Positions 9,537 through 18,889 of a DNA stretch of 64,000 nt are shown here, in pieces (within the stretch, counting starts at the first letter, position 1; each line of letters starts with the position of its first letter). Source of the DNA: Ostreococcus lucimarinus CCE9901. Taxonomy: Eukaryota > Chlorophyta > Mamiellophyceae > Mamiellales > Bathycoccaceae. A model generated the notes under the pieces. That model worked only from the letters and a program-made list of their open reading frames with translations, ran no database searches and was not told the DNA's origin. The stretch covers positions 1,054,001 through 1,118,000 of the forward strand of contig NC_009355.1 of assembly GCF_000092065.1 (NCBI RefSeq). Direction: 5' to 3'. A program made the position numbers and the translations under genes.

Positions 9537-12083
9537 ATGCTCGACGCGACGGCGCGCGCGATCGCGATCGCGCCGACGTCGCGCGCGCGTCGCGCGGCGA
9601 CGCGGGCGCGCGCGACGACGACGCGCGCGGAAGGCCCACGCGCGCGACGAACCGGCGGCGGCGAAACGAATCCGCGCGACGAACGCGAGACGCGAGACGC
9701 GCGCGGAGGACTCACGCGCGCGCGAGCGACGAAGACGCGCGCGCGAACGGTGCGCCGAGCGACGGGCGAGGACGCGGACGCGCCGCAGGCGACGGAGACG
9801 ACGAACAACGAGGGATGGAGCGCGCTGGAGACGTGGCAGAACCTGGGTCTGGTGTGGAACTTCATAACGCCGAGCTCGCCCGAGGGACGAGCGGTGATAA
9901 AGCGCGCGCACGCGAGCCGTGGGAATAAATTGAAGGGGATATCTAATTGGCGGAAGGCGATGTGGGACGAAACGTCGAGGAAGGCGCCGATAACGTTTTT
10001 GGACTCGCACACGCCGTTGCCGGGGTGCAGAGGGTATCGGGTGTGCTGGGCGAGCGCGAACGATATGCCGACGGGACAGAAGCGAGCGATCGTGATGTTT
10101 TACGTCGCGTCGACGCGGAAGTTTTATTTCGAGGCGGATATCGCGAAAGGGGCGGTGAAGAAGGAGGACGTGGATGAGGCGATGTTTAAACCGACGGAGG
10201 AAATTTTTGAGGCGCAACGAAGAATTTTCAACGTCAACGAAACTTTTCGGGAGGTGTACACGAGCATGTTGAAGGTTGATAAGAAAATGACGGCGGCGAT
10301 GAGCGCGGATGATGATCTCGGCGCGCTCGGGTTGGAGTGGGAAAAGTTCGAGGATACGATGATACGTCAAACCGAAGAAATGAGTTCGCGACGAGACGAC
10401 GTCGCCGACGGCCCAGAGAGCCCCATGGAGACGTGGAGTAAAGGCCGCGGCGTCACCCCGCCCGAGCTGTACATGCAGCTCGGGGTTAATTACGACTTTC
10501 ACGGCCCCGCAGGGGTGGTGATGCAGGGCATCATCTCCACCGTAGGCGCGGCGCGAGGGATGGACATGAGCGGGGCAGACAAGTGGCGAAAGCAGAATTG
10601 GGAAGACGCCGCGGACGAGCTGTGCATCACGGTTGAGTCGACGCACGCTCCGCTGAACACCCTCGGCCGCGGTTGGAAGGTGTGCTGGATCGATGGTAAC
10701 GGTGAAAGAGATGCGCCGGCGGTGGTCGTTTGGAGTCCGGACGCCGGAGAGTACTTCAGCTTGGGCGCGGTGAAAAAGAAGGGCTCGTGCGCTGGGCAAT
10801 CCTTGGACGCCATTTTGAAAGCCATCTTAGGCGTGGCCCAGGCGCAACCGGTGCCGATTGGATTGAAAGAAGCGTTGACACGGGATTTAGACTTCCGAGA
10901 CCTCATCGGTCGCTCACCGGCTGGGTCGAAATCGACGACTGCGCCGGTATCCGTCGACGTCTATGACGATTCGGAAGAAGGGACGGTGTATGTCGAGGTC
11001 GACCAGGACGACGACGAGGATAGTGACGACGATGACGAAGAGGAGGTAGACATCGACGTGGGCGGTGGGTTTGGCAACTCGATGATGTGGCAGAACACGA
11101 TGATGAAATCGGAATTCGACGTATCGACGTCATCGTCGGACAAATTCGTCCTCGACGAAATGCTCAACCCGGATCTCGAGCCTCAGTATCCGTCGAGCTT
11201 GGACGATCACATTCCTGATGGCGTAGGTGTGCCCCCGATCTCGCGCTCCGCAGGGTACTTGTCTTTCGTGGAGGATGAATTCGATGATGATGATCTCAAG
11301 CGTGAACTCGGGATCGATCGAGACGATATGTACCGCGGACCGAAGGATTTCCCAGACTTGTCCGTCACACCGACGCCGACGCCGACGGATGGGCCGACGA
11401 CGACGGTTAATTTGCGAGAGGCGTTTCCGCAGGGCTTGCCGCGTCCCGCTGAGTCGTTCCATGTTTTAGCGCTTGACAGGGTCGATTTCCTCGTCTCCAA
11501 GACGAACGACGGTCGATTGGATCTGCGTGAAGTTTTTAGCGCCAGGCGCGACGGGTACGGTCGCTTTGTCGAAGAAGCGCAACGCGTCAATACTTCGGCG
11601 TTCGTGTCGTTGCCTCCGGCATATTATCAAGAGATTGCTTGGACCGAACTCAATGTGACAAACGAGGAAGATTTCGACGGCGGGGACGTGATTCCATCCT
11701 TCAACACGACCGAGGAGCGAACGACAAAGATTTACCTCATCTTTGCACGCAACGCGCCGAGCGCGAACAGCGCGTTCGACCGCTCGCTCGACTTCACCAA
11801 GCCCGTCGTCATGCTCACCAGCGCCGACGTCGGCATGACCTCAGTCGCGGTTTCAGGCGCAACGTCAGATCCAAACGCTTCGCTGGTGATCAAGAATGGT
11901 GAGCTTTACTGCCAAGATCACTCGCAAGTCCCGACGTTTGAGAGCATCATCGCAGAGCACGAACGCGCCAAGCGCGCCGACGCCGTGAACGCCACGCAGG
12001 AATTTTTAGCCGAGACCGACACCGACATTGAGGCCCAAGCGTTCGATGAGGAAGAAGACACTCCGGAGATTGATCAAATCTAG
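9537..12083 (+). CDS. Unknown plastid-type protein with duplicated domain
   Basis: 848 residues from ATG 9537. The N-terminus (MLDATARAIAIAPTSRARR and on) is acid-free and Ala/Arg/Thr-rich, like a chloroplast transit peptide. Two related modules follow, about 101-205 and 314-425. Each has LG(L/V)xxxF, WRKxxW(D/E), THxPL and a Gly-Arg-Gly or Gly-Tyr turn leading to VCW, then FYF/YFS and a Lys-rich end. After these comes an Asp/Glu-rich linker (about 475-510) and a C-terminal region with DFLVSKTNDGRLDLREVFSA and an acidic tail. I recognise no known family, enzyme motif or membrane segment. The modules could be a plastid binding domain. I start at 9537 because the upstream in-frame ATG (9429) precedes a non-leader-like stretch. 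Confidence 0.8.
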   Translation: MLDATARAIAIAPTSRARRAATRARATTTRAEGPRARRTGGGETNPRDERETRDARGGLTRARATKTRARTVRRATGEDADAPQATETTNNEGWSALETWQNLGLVWNFITPSSPEGRAVIKRAHASRGNKLKGISNWRKAMWDETSRKAPITFLDSHTPLPGCRGYRVCWASANDMPTGQKRAIVMFYVASTRKFYFEADIAKGAVKKEDVDEAMFKPTEEIFEAQRRIFNVNETFREVYTSMLKVDKKMTAAMSADDDLGALGLEWEKFEDTMIRQTEEMSSRRDDVADGPESPMETWSKGRGVTPPELYMQLGVNYDFHGPAGVVMQGIISTVGAARGMDMSGADKWRKQNWEDAADELCITVESTHAPLNTLGRGWKVCWIDGNGERDAPAVVVWSPDAGEYFSLGAVKKKGSCAGQSLDAILKAILGVAQAQPVPIGLKEALTRDLDFRDLIGRSPAGSKSTTAPVSVDVYDDSEEGTVYVEVDQDDDEDSDDDDEEEVDIDVGGGFGNSMMWQNTMMKSEFDVSTSSSDKFVLDEMLNPDLEPQYPSSLDDHIPDGVGVPPISRSAGYLSFVEDEFDDDDLKRELGIDRDDMYRGPKDFPDLSVTPTPTPTDGPTTTVNLREAFPQGLPRPAESFHVLALDRVDFLVSKTNDGRLDLREVFSARRDGYGRFVEEAQRVNTSAFVSLPPAYYQEIAWTELNVTNEEDFDGGDVIPSFNTTEERTTKIYLIFARNAPSANSAFDRSLDFTKPVVMLTSADVGMTSVAVSGATSDPNASLVIKNGELYCQDHSQVPTFESIIAEHERAKRADAVNATQEFLAETDTDIEAQAFDEEEDTPEIDQI

Positions 12084-12225
12084 GATTTCGCGCCGCATTC
12101 TTTTCCAAATGTAATAGAGAACGAGACAGTTAGACTTTCGACGCGTGGCGGCGCCGCCGACGCGCCCACACGCTCCGCCCGCACTTCGGGACGCGCCGTC
12201 GACGAGTCGTCGACGACGACTCGCG

Positions 12226-12987
12226 ATGTCGAGAACGAATCAATCGCGCGCGTCCATTCCGTCGTACGCCGAGCTCGTCCAAACGCACGGCGCCGACGCA
12301 TTTTTCGAGCTCGCCAACGCTCCGAAGTTTGCATTCGAGAACCTGGTGCTCGCGCAGGACGCGAACGCGCGCGAGCACTGCGGCGGCATCGTTTGGGAGA
12401 GCGCGTTTTGTCTCGCCAAGTACCTGCGCGAGCGCTCGGTCGGGCTCGTGCGGTCGTCCAAGCGCGGGAAGAAAGCCCTGGAAGTCGGCTGCGGTTGCGG
12501 ACTCCTGGGCTTGGTCTTGGCGCGGGACTTCGCGTTTGACGAGGTGGTGATGACGGATCAATCGCGCGTGTTGGAAAACGTGACGAGAGAGAACGTGGAG
12601 ATGAATCGCAAAGAAATCGGCGGCGCGGCGACGGCGCTGCACGTGATGGCGCTGGATTGGGAGGTAGAGGAGGAATTAAAAGCCGTGAGCGAACGAGGAC
12701 CGTTTGACGTCGTCGTCGGGACGGACGTGCTGTTTGGCGTACATCTAGTCGCACCGCTTTTGCGCGTCATCGAACGCACGCTGAGTGACACGCGAAAGTC
12801 TGCTGTGTGCTATATTTGCGTGCAACGGCGAAGTCCCGACGCGCACGACGAGTTTTTGCGCCTCGCGGGGGAAAAGTTTGCTGTGGTCGCCGTGGAGAAG
12901 GCGTTAGTCGCGTTTTCAGAGGACGATGAGTGCGAGATTTTCGAGCTGCGTTGGAAGCGCGCGAAGAAGAGGAAGAGTGTAGATTAG
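12226..12987 (+). CDS. METTL21/FAM86-type protein methyltransferase
   Basis: 253 residues. Family hallmarks are GGIVWESAFCLAKYL (the group's G-x-x-x-W-x-S/A pre-motif), motif I LEVGCGCGLLGLVLA (about residue 85), MTDQS for the ribose contact and FDVVVGTDVLF (post-I motif). This seven-beta-strand family methylates lysines on chaperones, elongation factors or other proteins; the target cannot be told from the sequence. The C-terminus is Lys/Arg-rich (RWKRAKKRKSVD), possibly nuclear. The start is ATG 12226; the longer frame begins at a GTG and adds Pro/Arg-rich sequence. It converges with Nup107, with a gap of about 50 bp. Confidence 0.82.
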   Translation: MSRTNQSRASIPSYAELVQTHGADAFFELANAPKFAFENLVLAQDANAREHCGGIVWESAFCLAKYLRERSVGLVRSSKRGKKALEVGCGCGLLGLVLARDFAFDEVVMTDQSRVLENVTRENVEMNRKEIGGAATALHVMALDWEVEEELKAVSERGPFDVVVGTDVLFGVHLVAPLLRVIERTLSDTRKSAVCYICVQRRSPDAHDEFLRLAGEKFAVVAVEKALVAFSEDDECEIFELRWKRAKKRKSVD

Positions 12988-13040
12988 CCGTAGCATAGGG
13001 CGGTGTACTTTGAGTTTGTTTTAGTCAACTATCTAATTCG

Positions 13041-16000
13041 CTATTTGTCCAAAATTGTCAAACCGATCTCGCGTCCGAGTTCCAACAACCATCGGAGTTC
13101 CGTCGGGGCGAAATACTTGTGCACACCAAACTTCGGGTCGGCGGTCATTTCAATTATTTGTGTCGTTCCAGTGCGCGTGGCGGCTTCGACTTGCGCCGCT
13201 TGGATCACGAGCGAAGGCACGCAGATTGCCCGACATAACGCATGTACCAACGTCTCGCTACTGCCACCGACTGATTGTACGTCGAGCGTGACTTCTTGTC
13301 CTGGGAGATCACCCTTGACGCAGTCGGCCATCGCCAGCGAGACGTCTTGGTATAGCGACGCTCGATCTTCATCGTTGCATTCGGTGGAGATCTGCACGAC
13401 GACTTGACCGTACTCACCTTCCACGCGCGCAGGACACTCGCCGGGCGTGACGCCTACAGTCGCGCTCACCTCAACGACGCCTTGAGCGAACTTTGAGCCA
13501 AGCAACGTCTCGAGATCTCGGGCGATTTGCTCAATACTCATATTCGCCGAAGTCAATGGGTCGTCGAAAGCTTTGGCGACGGGAATCGCGACAACCCGTA
13601 GCGTCGCGTCGCCCGTTTGTTCCATGTCGTCGTACAACGCTTCGTCGTCGAGCCAATTCTCCGACCGAAGAAGCGCCACGACGGCGTCGATGGCGTCGCG
13701 TGCCTTCGCCAGCTCGTCTTCAGTCACTTCCCCCGCTGAATTTGGAGCGTACGGGCGAGTGTTTTGTGCCGCTACGTCTAGTCGTCTCGATTCGTTCACG
13801 CTCCAGACTTGCTTCCATTGCGAAATAGCCTCCGTGGCGGCGAGGTATCTCGCCCAGTCGGCAAGTTCAGCCGCAGCGGCCGCGGCTCCGTTCGCTCTCG
13901 CTTCCTCTTGCGCGACTTCTGGAAGCTCCTCGAGTAGGATGACGCGAGCACGGAGTTCACCATCCACTGGGGCGTCATTCGCAAAGACCTCGATCGACGT
14001 TCGCTGGCACATGAGTTGGCGGAGCAGCAAACACGCGTGTTTCACCGCTTCTGGGTACGTCTCACTCGTAACGCACGCCCACTGGAGCATCAAACGTCGA
14101 TACTCGGGTCCTCGGTGAACGTTCACGAGACTCGTGGAGTCGCTTAAGGCTCTCGTGACGATTTCTCGCCACCCGCCCGGGCCCTCTATTTCCATCCAAA
14201 GCGCCGCCTCGGCGTAACACAGCGTCTTGCGAGAAAGCACGGCGGGCGCCAGGAGATCCAAGAAATTGGCGTACGTTTCAATCAACAGAGGGTGTCTCAA
14301 GTGCACCACGTACGCTGGCACCAACGCGTAACGCTTGTTTGCGATCAAGTGCACAACGTACAAGTTGAGCACCTTATTCAAGTGAAAGTAAAGCTCGCCT
14401 CCGGGAGATAATCCACCACCTTCCGGCAACAACGACTCTAAAAACAGTAGCGCATGCGCGGTAAAGCGGGTGAGACCAATGTCGAGCGGCTCGGAACTTA
14501 CACGTTCGACATTTGAATCAAGCTCGTCCTCAGGGAAGATCCATCGCATCATATGGTCCAACAATAACTCCTTCATCTTACCGAGAATCAAGTGCGTCTG
14601 CACCGTTCGATGCGCGTCGGCGTCGGGAAAACGTTCGGGCATCTTGACTAGCAAAATTTCTTCCACTGTCTTTGGCGTCGCGTTGATGACGTCTCGCGTT
14701 GGCCATCGTGGTTCGCCCAAACGATCCACAGCGTCATCCGTCGTCTCTAGCTCAGTCGGATCTCGCACGACTTCGCCAGGTTCAAAGTTTGACACGTCGT
14801 CGAGCACCTTGCCCGTGTTCACGACGGCATCGACCCGAAGATCGAACAGCGCTCGGGTGTAAGCCCACGCCGTGGACTCCCAATCACCCTCGCAAACGGC
14901 GAGCATCGTTTGTAAATCACCGCATAGCGCCCCGTACACACTCGCCTCATACTTGGCCGCGGGCGTTTGCGAAAGCTTGCCGGCTTTGTCGATGTGACGT
15001 GCGGCTACCATGCAGGTCCATTTCCACAGCGCGCGACGCGCAGTGCCGATACCGTCGCACTCGGCCGCAGTAGCATCGTCGTTGAGGTCAACTTCATTTT
15101 GTGCCGCGAGCGCGTCCTCGTCGCGAAGCGCCAAGAGCTTACGAATGTCTCGCTCGAGCTCTTCGTCAGCAGTGCTGCCGACTGGAGCCGGTCCCCAGCC
15201 CGAGGCACCGCCAAGCGAGGCGGCGCGCCAGTGCTGACCGACTTTGGAGCACAAATCGCGCGCCTCTTGCACGCTCCCAGCGCGAATGAGCTTCCACAAC
15301 CGTTTACACAATCGAACCTCCGCGTCCGCGTTGGACGGGTGCAGCGCCGATTTCGTGCGCATGGGCCCGTCCGGGTCCAGCGACGTCGACAGCGGATTAC
15401 CATCCGGATCACACTTAGCCGACGCGTCGATGGCATCCGCGGTTGCGCGCCAATCGCACTCATCTCGCAAAAACCTTCCATCGTACGCCGTGCCATCCAG
15501 CTCCGCTCTGCGAAGCGCTGAAGCCGAGTTGGCCTCCAACCACGCGATTATTCTATTCAATCTAAACGTCACCGGATCTCGCTCTTCGTCTCGAGACGCG
15601 CATCGCAGTCGACTGCGAAGCGGCGGCGGAAGAAAGTCTCCTCTCGTCCCGCCCTCCTCCCTCGGCGTCGCGCGCAGCACTTCAGTTTCCTTTTCCGCGC
15701 TCTCCCGCTCCACCGTCGCCCCGTCGCCGAGCAAGTGATAAATCAACGACCACGAGTGCGCCTCCCGCTCCAGCGCCTCGGCCTCGCCCACCTCACGCTT
15801 CGCCACGCTCGGCGCTCGCCGTCTTCGCGCCTCCGCTCGCGTCCGCAGTTCCCGCGCTCGCAACCGACACGCGTCTTCGAACATCGCCGCCGCCCCCCCC
15901 GCGCCCGCGCCTTCCCGTTTCACCCGCATCAGCGCCTCCGCGAACGCGAACTCCTCCGCGCGCACGTCATCCTCCACCGTCGTCCGCGCGTCCGCGTCGC

Positions 16001-16166
16001 TCTCCCGCGTCGCGCGCGCGCTCGCGAGCGTCTCATCGTCGAGCGCGCGCAGCGGCACCAACGGATTCAACGCGTCACCGTCATCGTTCGCGATCGCTTC
16101 GGCGCGTTTCTTCGGCGCGACCGCGTCGGCGTTCTCATCGTTCGCGAGATCGCCGTCGCTCGGCAT
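13041..16166 (-). CDS. NUP107: Nucleoporin Nup107 (Y-complex)
   Basis: 1,041 residues, a single exon from ATG 16166 (MPSDGDLANDENA). An acidic N-terminus is followed by a long alpha-helical protein. Family-like stretches include RLNRIIAWLEANSASALRR, RLCKRLWKLIRAGSVQEA with a following helix (DLCSKVGQHWRAASL), a central PERFPDADAHRTVQTHLILG and a C-terminal FGVHKYFAPTELRWLLEL that matches the Nup107/Nup84 tail. It is a scaffold subunit of the Nup107-160 complex and pairs with Nup133 and the rest of the Y. Nup85 of the same complex lies at 4514-6801. It is divergent from the Nudix-like gene, with a shared 13-bp motif in the 207-bp gap. Confidence 0.82.
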   Translation of the reverse strand: MPSDGDLANDENADAVAPKKRAEAIANDDGDALNPLVPLRALDDETLASARATRESDADARTTVEDDVRAEEFAFAEALMRVKREGAGAGGAAAMFEDACRLRARELRTRAEARRRRAPSVAKREVGEAEALEREAHSWSLIYHLLGDGATVERESAEKETEVLRATPREEGGTRGDFLPPPLRSRLRCASRDEERDPVTFRLNRIIAWLEANSASALRRAELDGTAYDGRFLRDECDWRATADAIDASAKCDPDGNPLSTSLDPDGPMRTKSALHPSNADAEVRLCKRLWKLIRAGSVQEARDLCSKVGQHWRAASLGGASGWGPAPVGSTADEELERDIRKLLALRDEDALAAQNEVDLNDDATAAECDGIGTARRALWKWTCMVAARHIDKAGKLSQTPAAKYEASVYGALCGDLQTMLAVCEGDWESTAWAYTRALFDLRVDAVVNTGKVLDDVSNFEPGEVVRDPTELETTDDAVDRLGEPRWPTRDVINATPKTVEEILLVKMPERFPDADAHRTVQTHLILGKMKELLLDHMMRWIFPEDELDSNVERVSSEPLDIGLTRFTAHALLFLESLLPEGGGLSPGGELYFHLNKVLNLYVVHLIANKRYALVPAYVVHLRHPLLIETYANFLDLLAPAVLSRKTLCYAEAALWMEIEGPGGWREIVTRALSDSTSLVNVHRGPEYRRLMLQWACVTSETYPEAVKHACLLLRQLMCQRTSIEVFANDAPVDGELRARVILLEELPEVAQEEARANGAAAAAAELADWARYLAATEAISQWKQVWSVNESRRLDVAAQNTRPYAPNSAGEVTEDELAKARDAIDAVVALLRSENWLDDEALYDDMEQTGDATLRVVAIPVAKAFDDPLTSANMSIEQIARDLETLLGSKFAQGVVEVSATVGVTPGECPARVEGEYGQVVVQISTECNDEDRASLYQDVSLAMADCVKGDLPGQEVTLDVQSVGGSSETLVHALCRAICVPSLVIQAAQVEAATRTGTTQIIEMTADPKFGVHKYFAPTELRWLLELGREIGLTILDK

Positions 16167-16257
16167 CGCGCGCGTCGCCTCGCGCGCGCGTGTGCGCGCG
16201 GAATCGCTCGCGGCCGTCCTTCCCCTCGCGTCCCGCGACCGACCGCGTGGACGTCGT

Positions 16258-16270
16258 ATGTGCATACAGT
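16258..16270 (+). promoter_or_regulatory. Divergent-promoter motif, copy 1 (ATGTGCATACAGT)
   Basis: Matches the consensus ATGYGYANNCAGT seen in other divergent promoters of this window. It lies 103 bases before the Nudix-like start and 91 bases from the Nup107 start, followed by GTGACGTC. Function inferred only from recurrence and position. Confidence 0.5.
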
Positions 16271-16373
16271 GTGACGTCGTATACGACGACGCCTCGAGAC
16301 GCGCGCGCCGCGCGTCGCGCGCGCGTCGGCGTCGTCACTGCGCGACCGCGACGGCGGATTCGCGCGCGGACGG

Positions 16374-17270
16374 ATGCGGTCCGTCGCGCGCGTCGCGCGC
16401 GTCGCCGCGCGCGCGCGCGACGCGCGAGGACGCGCCGAGACGCGCGATCGCGACCGCGGTGGCGTCCGCGCGCGGTGGCGCGCGCGACGTTCCGGAAGCC
16501 GCGGCGTCGCGCGCGACGCGGTGTGGGAACCGCGCGCGCGGGAGAAACGCGGTGGCGACGCGAACGATCGCGCGGTGGCGACGCGCGGACGAGAGATGGA
16601 GACGTTCGCGCACGAGGGGGCGACGACGGCGAATTTAGGGGCGTGGCTCGCGCGGCGAGGGGTCGCCGTGGAAAAGTTTGATCGCGCGAGAGGGACGAAG
16701 AATTTAGAGGATTTGCTCATCGAGCTGAAGAGCGGCGAGAGCGTGCTCGTGAGCGAGCGCGAGCGCGCGTCGGGGGAGAACGGAGGCGAAATGAATGAAG
16801 ACGCGCGGGAGACGTGCGTGCGATACGTCGACGTGCTGACGCTGCGCGTGCGAAGGCCGGGATCGAACGCGGAGGATGGGATGTGCTTGATCGAAAAGGA
16901 ACAGATTTTTGGTAAGAATGAGTTGAAGCGAAGACGAAATCGACCGCTGAGCGAAAAGATGAACTTTGGCGAGCACTGGCGCGATTGCGTCGAGCGCGCG
17001 GTGAGGGAAGAGTTGGGAAGCGCGCTCGGCGACGATTACGTCGTGGAGACGCTCGAGGACACGTACAAACTGTGCGTGAGCGAAGAGATGAGCGCCTCGT
17101 ACCCTGGATTGCGCAGTCGATTCGCGTTACACCGCGTCGACGCCATCGTGCACGGATTACCGGACGAAGACGAGTTCCAAAGCGAGGAAACCACGCACCG
17201 CGGCGTCTTGCGCGCGACGTGGCGCTTTGAAAAGTTTCGCTGGCCCGAAACCGACCCCGGTCCCGCGTGA
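16374..17270 (+). CDS. Nudix-hydrolase-like protein, organelle-targeted
   Basis: 298 residues. An Arg/Ala-rich leader of about 70 residues is followed by METFAHEGATTANLGAWLAR. The core has LSEKMNFGEHWRDCVERAVR, EELGS and a later SYPGLRSRFALHRVDAIVHG, LPDEDEF and EE. This arrangement resembles plant uncharacterised Nudix-fold proteins, where GE...RAVREELG stands in for the Nudix box GX5EX7REUXEE. The box looks degenerate, so hydrolase activity is doubtful. A short Met start (METFAHEG, near 16596) is also possible if the leader is not used. Substrate unknown. Confidence 0.65.
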   Translation: MRSVARVARVAARARDARGRAETRDRDRGGVRARWRARRSGSRGVARDAVWEPRAREKRGGDANDRAVATRGREMETFAHEGATTANLGAWLARRGVAVEKFDRARGTKNLEDLLIELKSGESVLVSERERASGENGGEMNEDARETCVRYVDVLTLRVRRPGSNAEDGMCLIEKEQIFGKNELKRRRNRPLSEKMNFGEHWRDCVERAVREELGSALGDDYVVETLEDTYKLCVSEEMSASYPGLRSRFALHRVDAIVHGLPDEDEFQSEETTHRGVLRATWRFEKFRWPETDPGPA

Positions 17271-17331
17271 CGCGCGAGGCGTGTCGTAGGCGTGTCGTAG
17301 TGTTGTATCATATGTTTTTCTACCCCTCTCC

Positions 17332-17382
17332 GCGCGTCGTCGAAGCGCGTCGTCGAAGCGCGTCGTCGAAGCGCGTCGTCGA
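17332..17382. repeat. 13-bp minisatellite, four copies
   Basis: Unit GCGCGTCGTCGAA repeated three times exactly, with a fourth ending GAG. It lies in the 5' flank of AKR2 just after the Nudix-like stop. An 11-bp GCGTGTCGTAG pair lies just upstream (about 17279-17300). Confidence 0.8.
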
Positions 17383-17432
17383 GCGCTTATCCACAACGAG
17401 ACAAGCCCTACGCCCTCACTTTGGAACTCGCG

Positions 17433-18772
17433 ATGGCTGGTGCGTCTCGATCGCGCCTCGGCGCGCGCCTCGGCGCGCGCGACTCGAACGATCGTCCTCG
17501 GTCGCCGGGCGACGCGCGCGCGCGCGATCGACGACGAGCGTCCGAAAAGTCGTCCCGATGATGAGTCGGCGACTCGGCGATCTGATGCGTCTTCGCGACG
17601 ACGACGCGAGCGATCGCGGTCGTTTCTGCGGTGGAAACGCGCGTCGGGCGGTCGCTTGAGATGATACCTACGGACGCGCGCGACGGGACGAACGACTGAC
17701 GGCTGATGGTGCGATGATAGGCGATTTACCTCCAGGATTCGGACTGCCCCCGGGCATGGCGATGCCGACGGGCGGCGGCGGGTCGCCGTTCGATATGGCG
17801 AAACTCCGTGAAATGCTCGATGATCCCGCGATTAAGGAGATGGCGGAACAGATCAGTAGTGATCCCAACTTCAAGGTGATGGCGGAACAAATGCAGGCGA
17901 ACATGGCGAACATGCAAGCGCAAATGGGAGCACTGCCGCCGGGGATGGGCATGCCGGCGGGCGGCATGACGGGTATGATGCCGGGGATGCCGGGGATGGG
18001 CGGCATGCCGGGGATGGATCAACCGGCCGCGATGGAAGCTATGCAAGGTGTCATGCAGAACCCCGCTTTCATGCAAATGGCGCAGAAGCTCGGGGAGCAA
18101 ATGATGGAGAACCCCGAGATGAAGGCTATGATGAACACGATGAACGACCCGGAAACGGCGGAAAAGATGAAGGCGAAGATGGAAGAATTGAAGAACGACC
18201 CGGAAATGAGTGAGATTATGAAAGAGATCGAGACCGGTGGTCCGCAAGCGATGATGAAGTACTGGAACGACCCCAAGGTGTTGAAGAAGATAAACGCCGC
18301 CATGGGCGACGTTGCGCCGATGTTTGGCGGCGGCGTGCCCGCCGAAGAGGCAGACGAAGAGGAAGACGAAGAAGACGAGGAAGAGGAAGGCGAAGAGGAA
18401 GAATCCGTTCTCACGGCCGCTTCCGAGGGTGACCACGAGGCGTTGCAGGCGTTTTTGAAGGAGGGACAGGACGTCAACATGAAGGATTCAGAAGGACGCA
18501 CCGCGTTGCACTTTGCCTGCGGTTACGGCGAGATGAAGTGCGCCGAAATCCTCGTCAAGGAAGGTTCGGACGTGAACGCGACTGATAAGAACAAGAATAC
18601 TCCGTTGCACTACGCTGCGGGTTACGGTCGCGTTGATCTCGTGGAGCTTTTGGTCGAAGGCGGCGCCTCGGTCACTTTGGTAAACAACGACGGCAAGTCT
18701 CCGTTGGATGTCGCCAAGTTGAACGACCAAGACGACGTCGTCAAGGCGCTCGAGAAAGACGTTTTTCTTTAA
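17433..18772 (+). CDS. AKR2: AKR2-type ankyrin-repeat chaperone, micro-exon start
   Basis: Predicted as join(17433..17439, 17721..18772), 352 residues. Order of parts: a Met/Gly/Pro-rich N-terminus, STI1-like repeats rich in NP and M ([30 protein letters not shown]), an acidic stretch ([15 protein letters not shown]), then ankyrin repeats ([39 protein letters not shown]). This is the architecture of AKR2, the cytosolic chaperone that delivers tail/signal-anchored proteins to the chloroplast outer envelope. The intron (17440-17720) has donor GTGCGT, CTGAC at 17696-17700 and acceptor ATAG. Splicing gives ATG GCT G|GC GAT (MAGDLPPGF). An unspliced start at ATG 17714 (MIGDLPPGF) is the alternative and changes only residue 2. 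Confidence 0.87.
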
Positions 18773-18889
18773 AATTCCAACGACATTGATTGATGTGATT
18801 GATGACTTTAAAACTCAACACTCTACAGTACACATAAAAGGCTAAATTCTAATGTACTCGCGCTTCTACGACTTCGCGGCTGAACGCGC

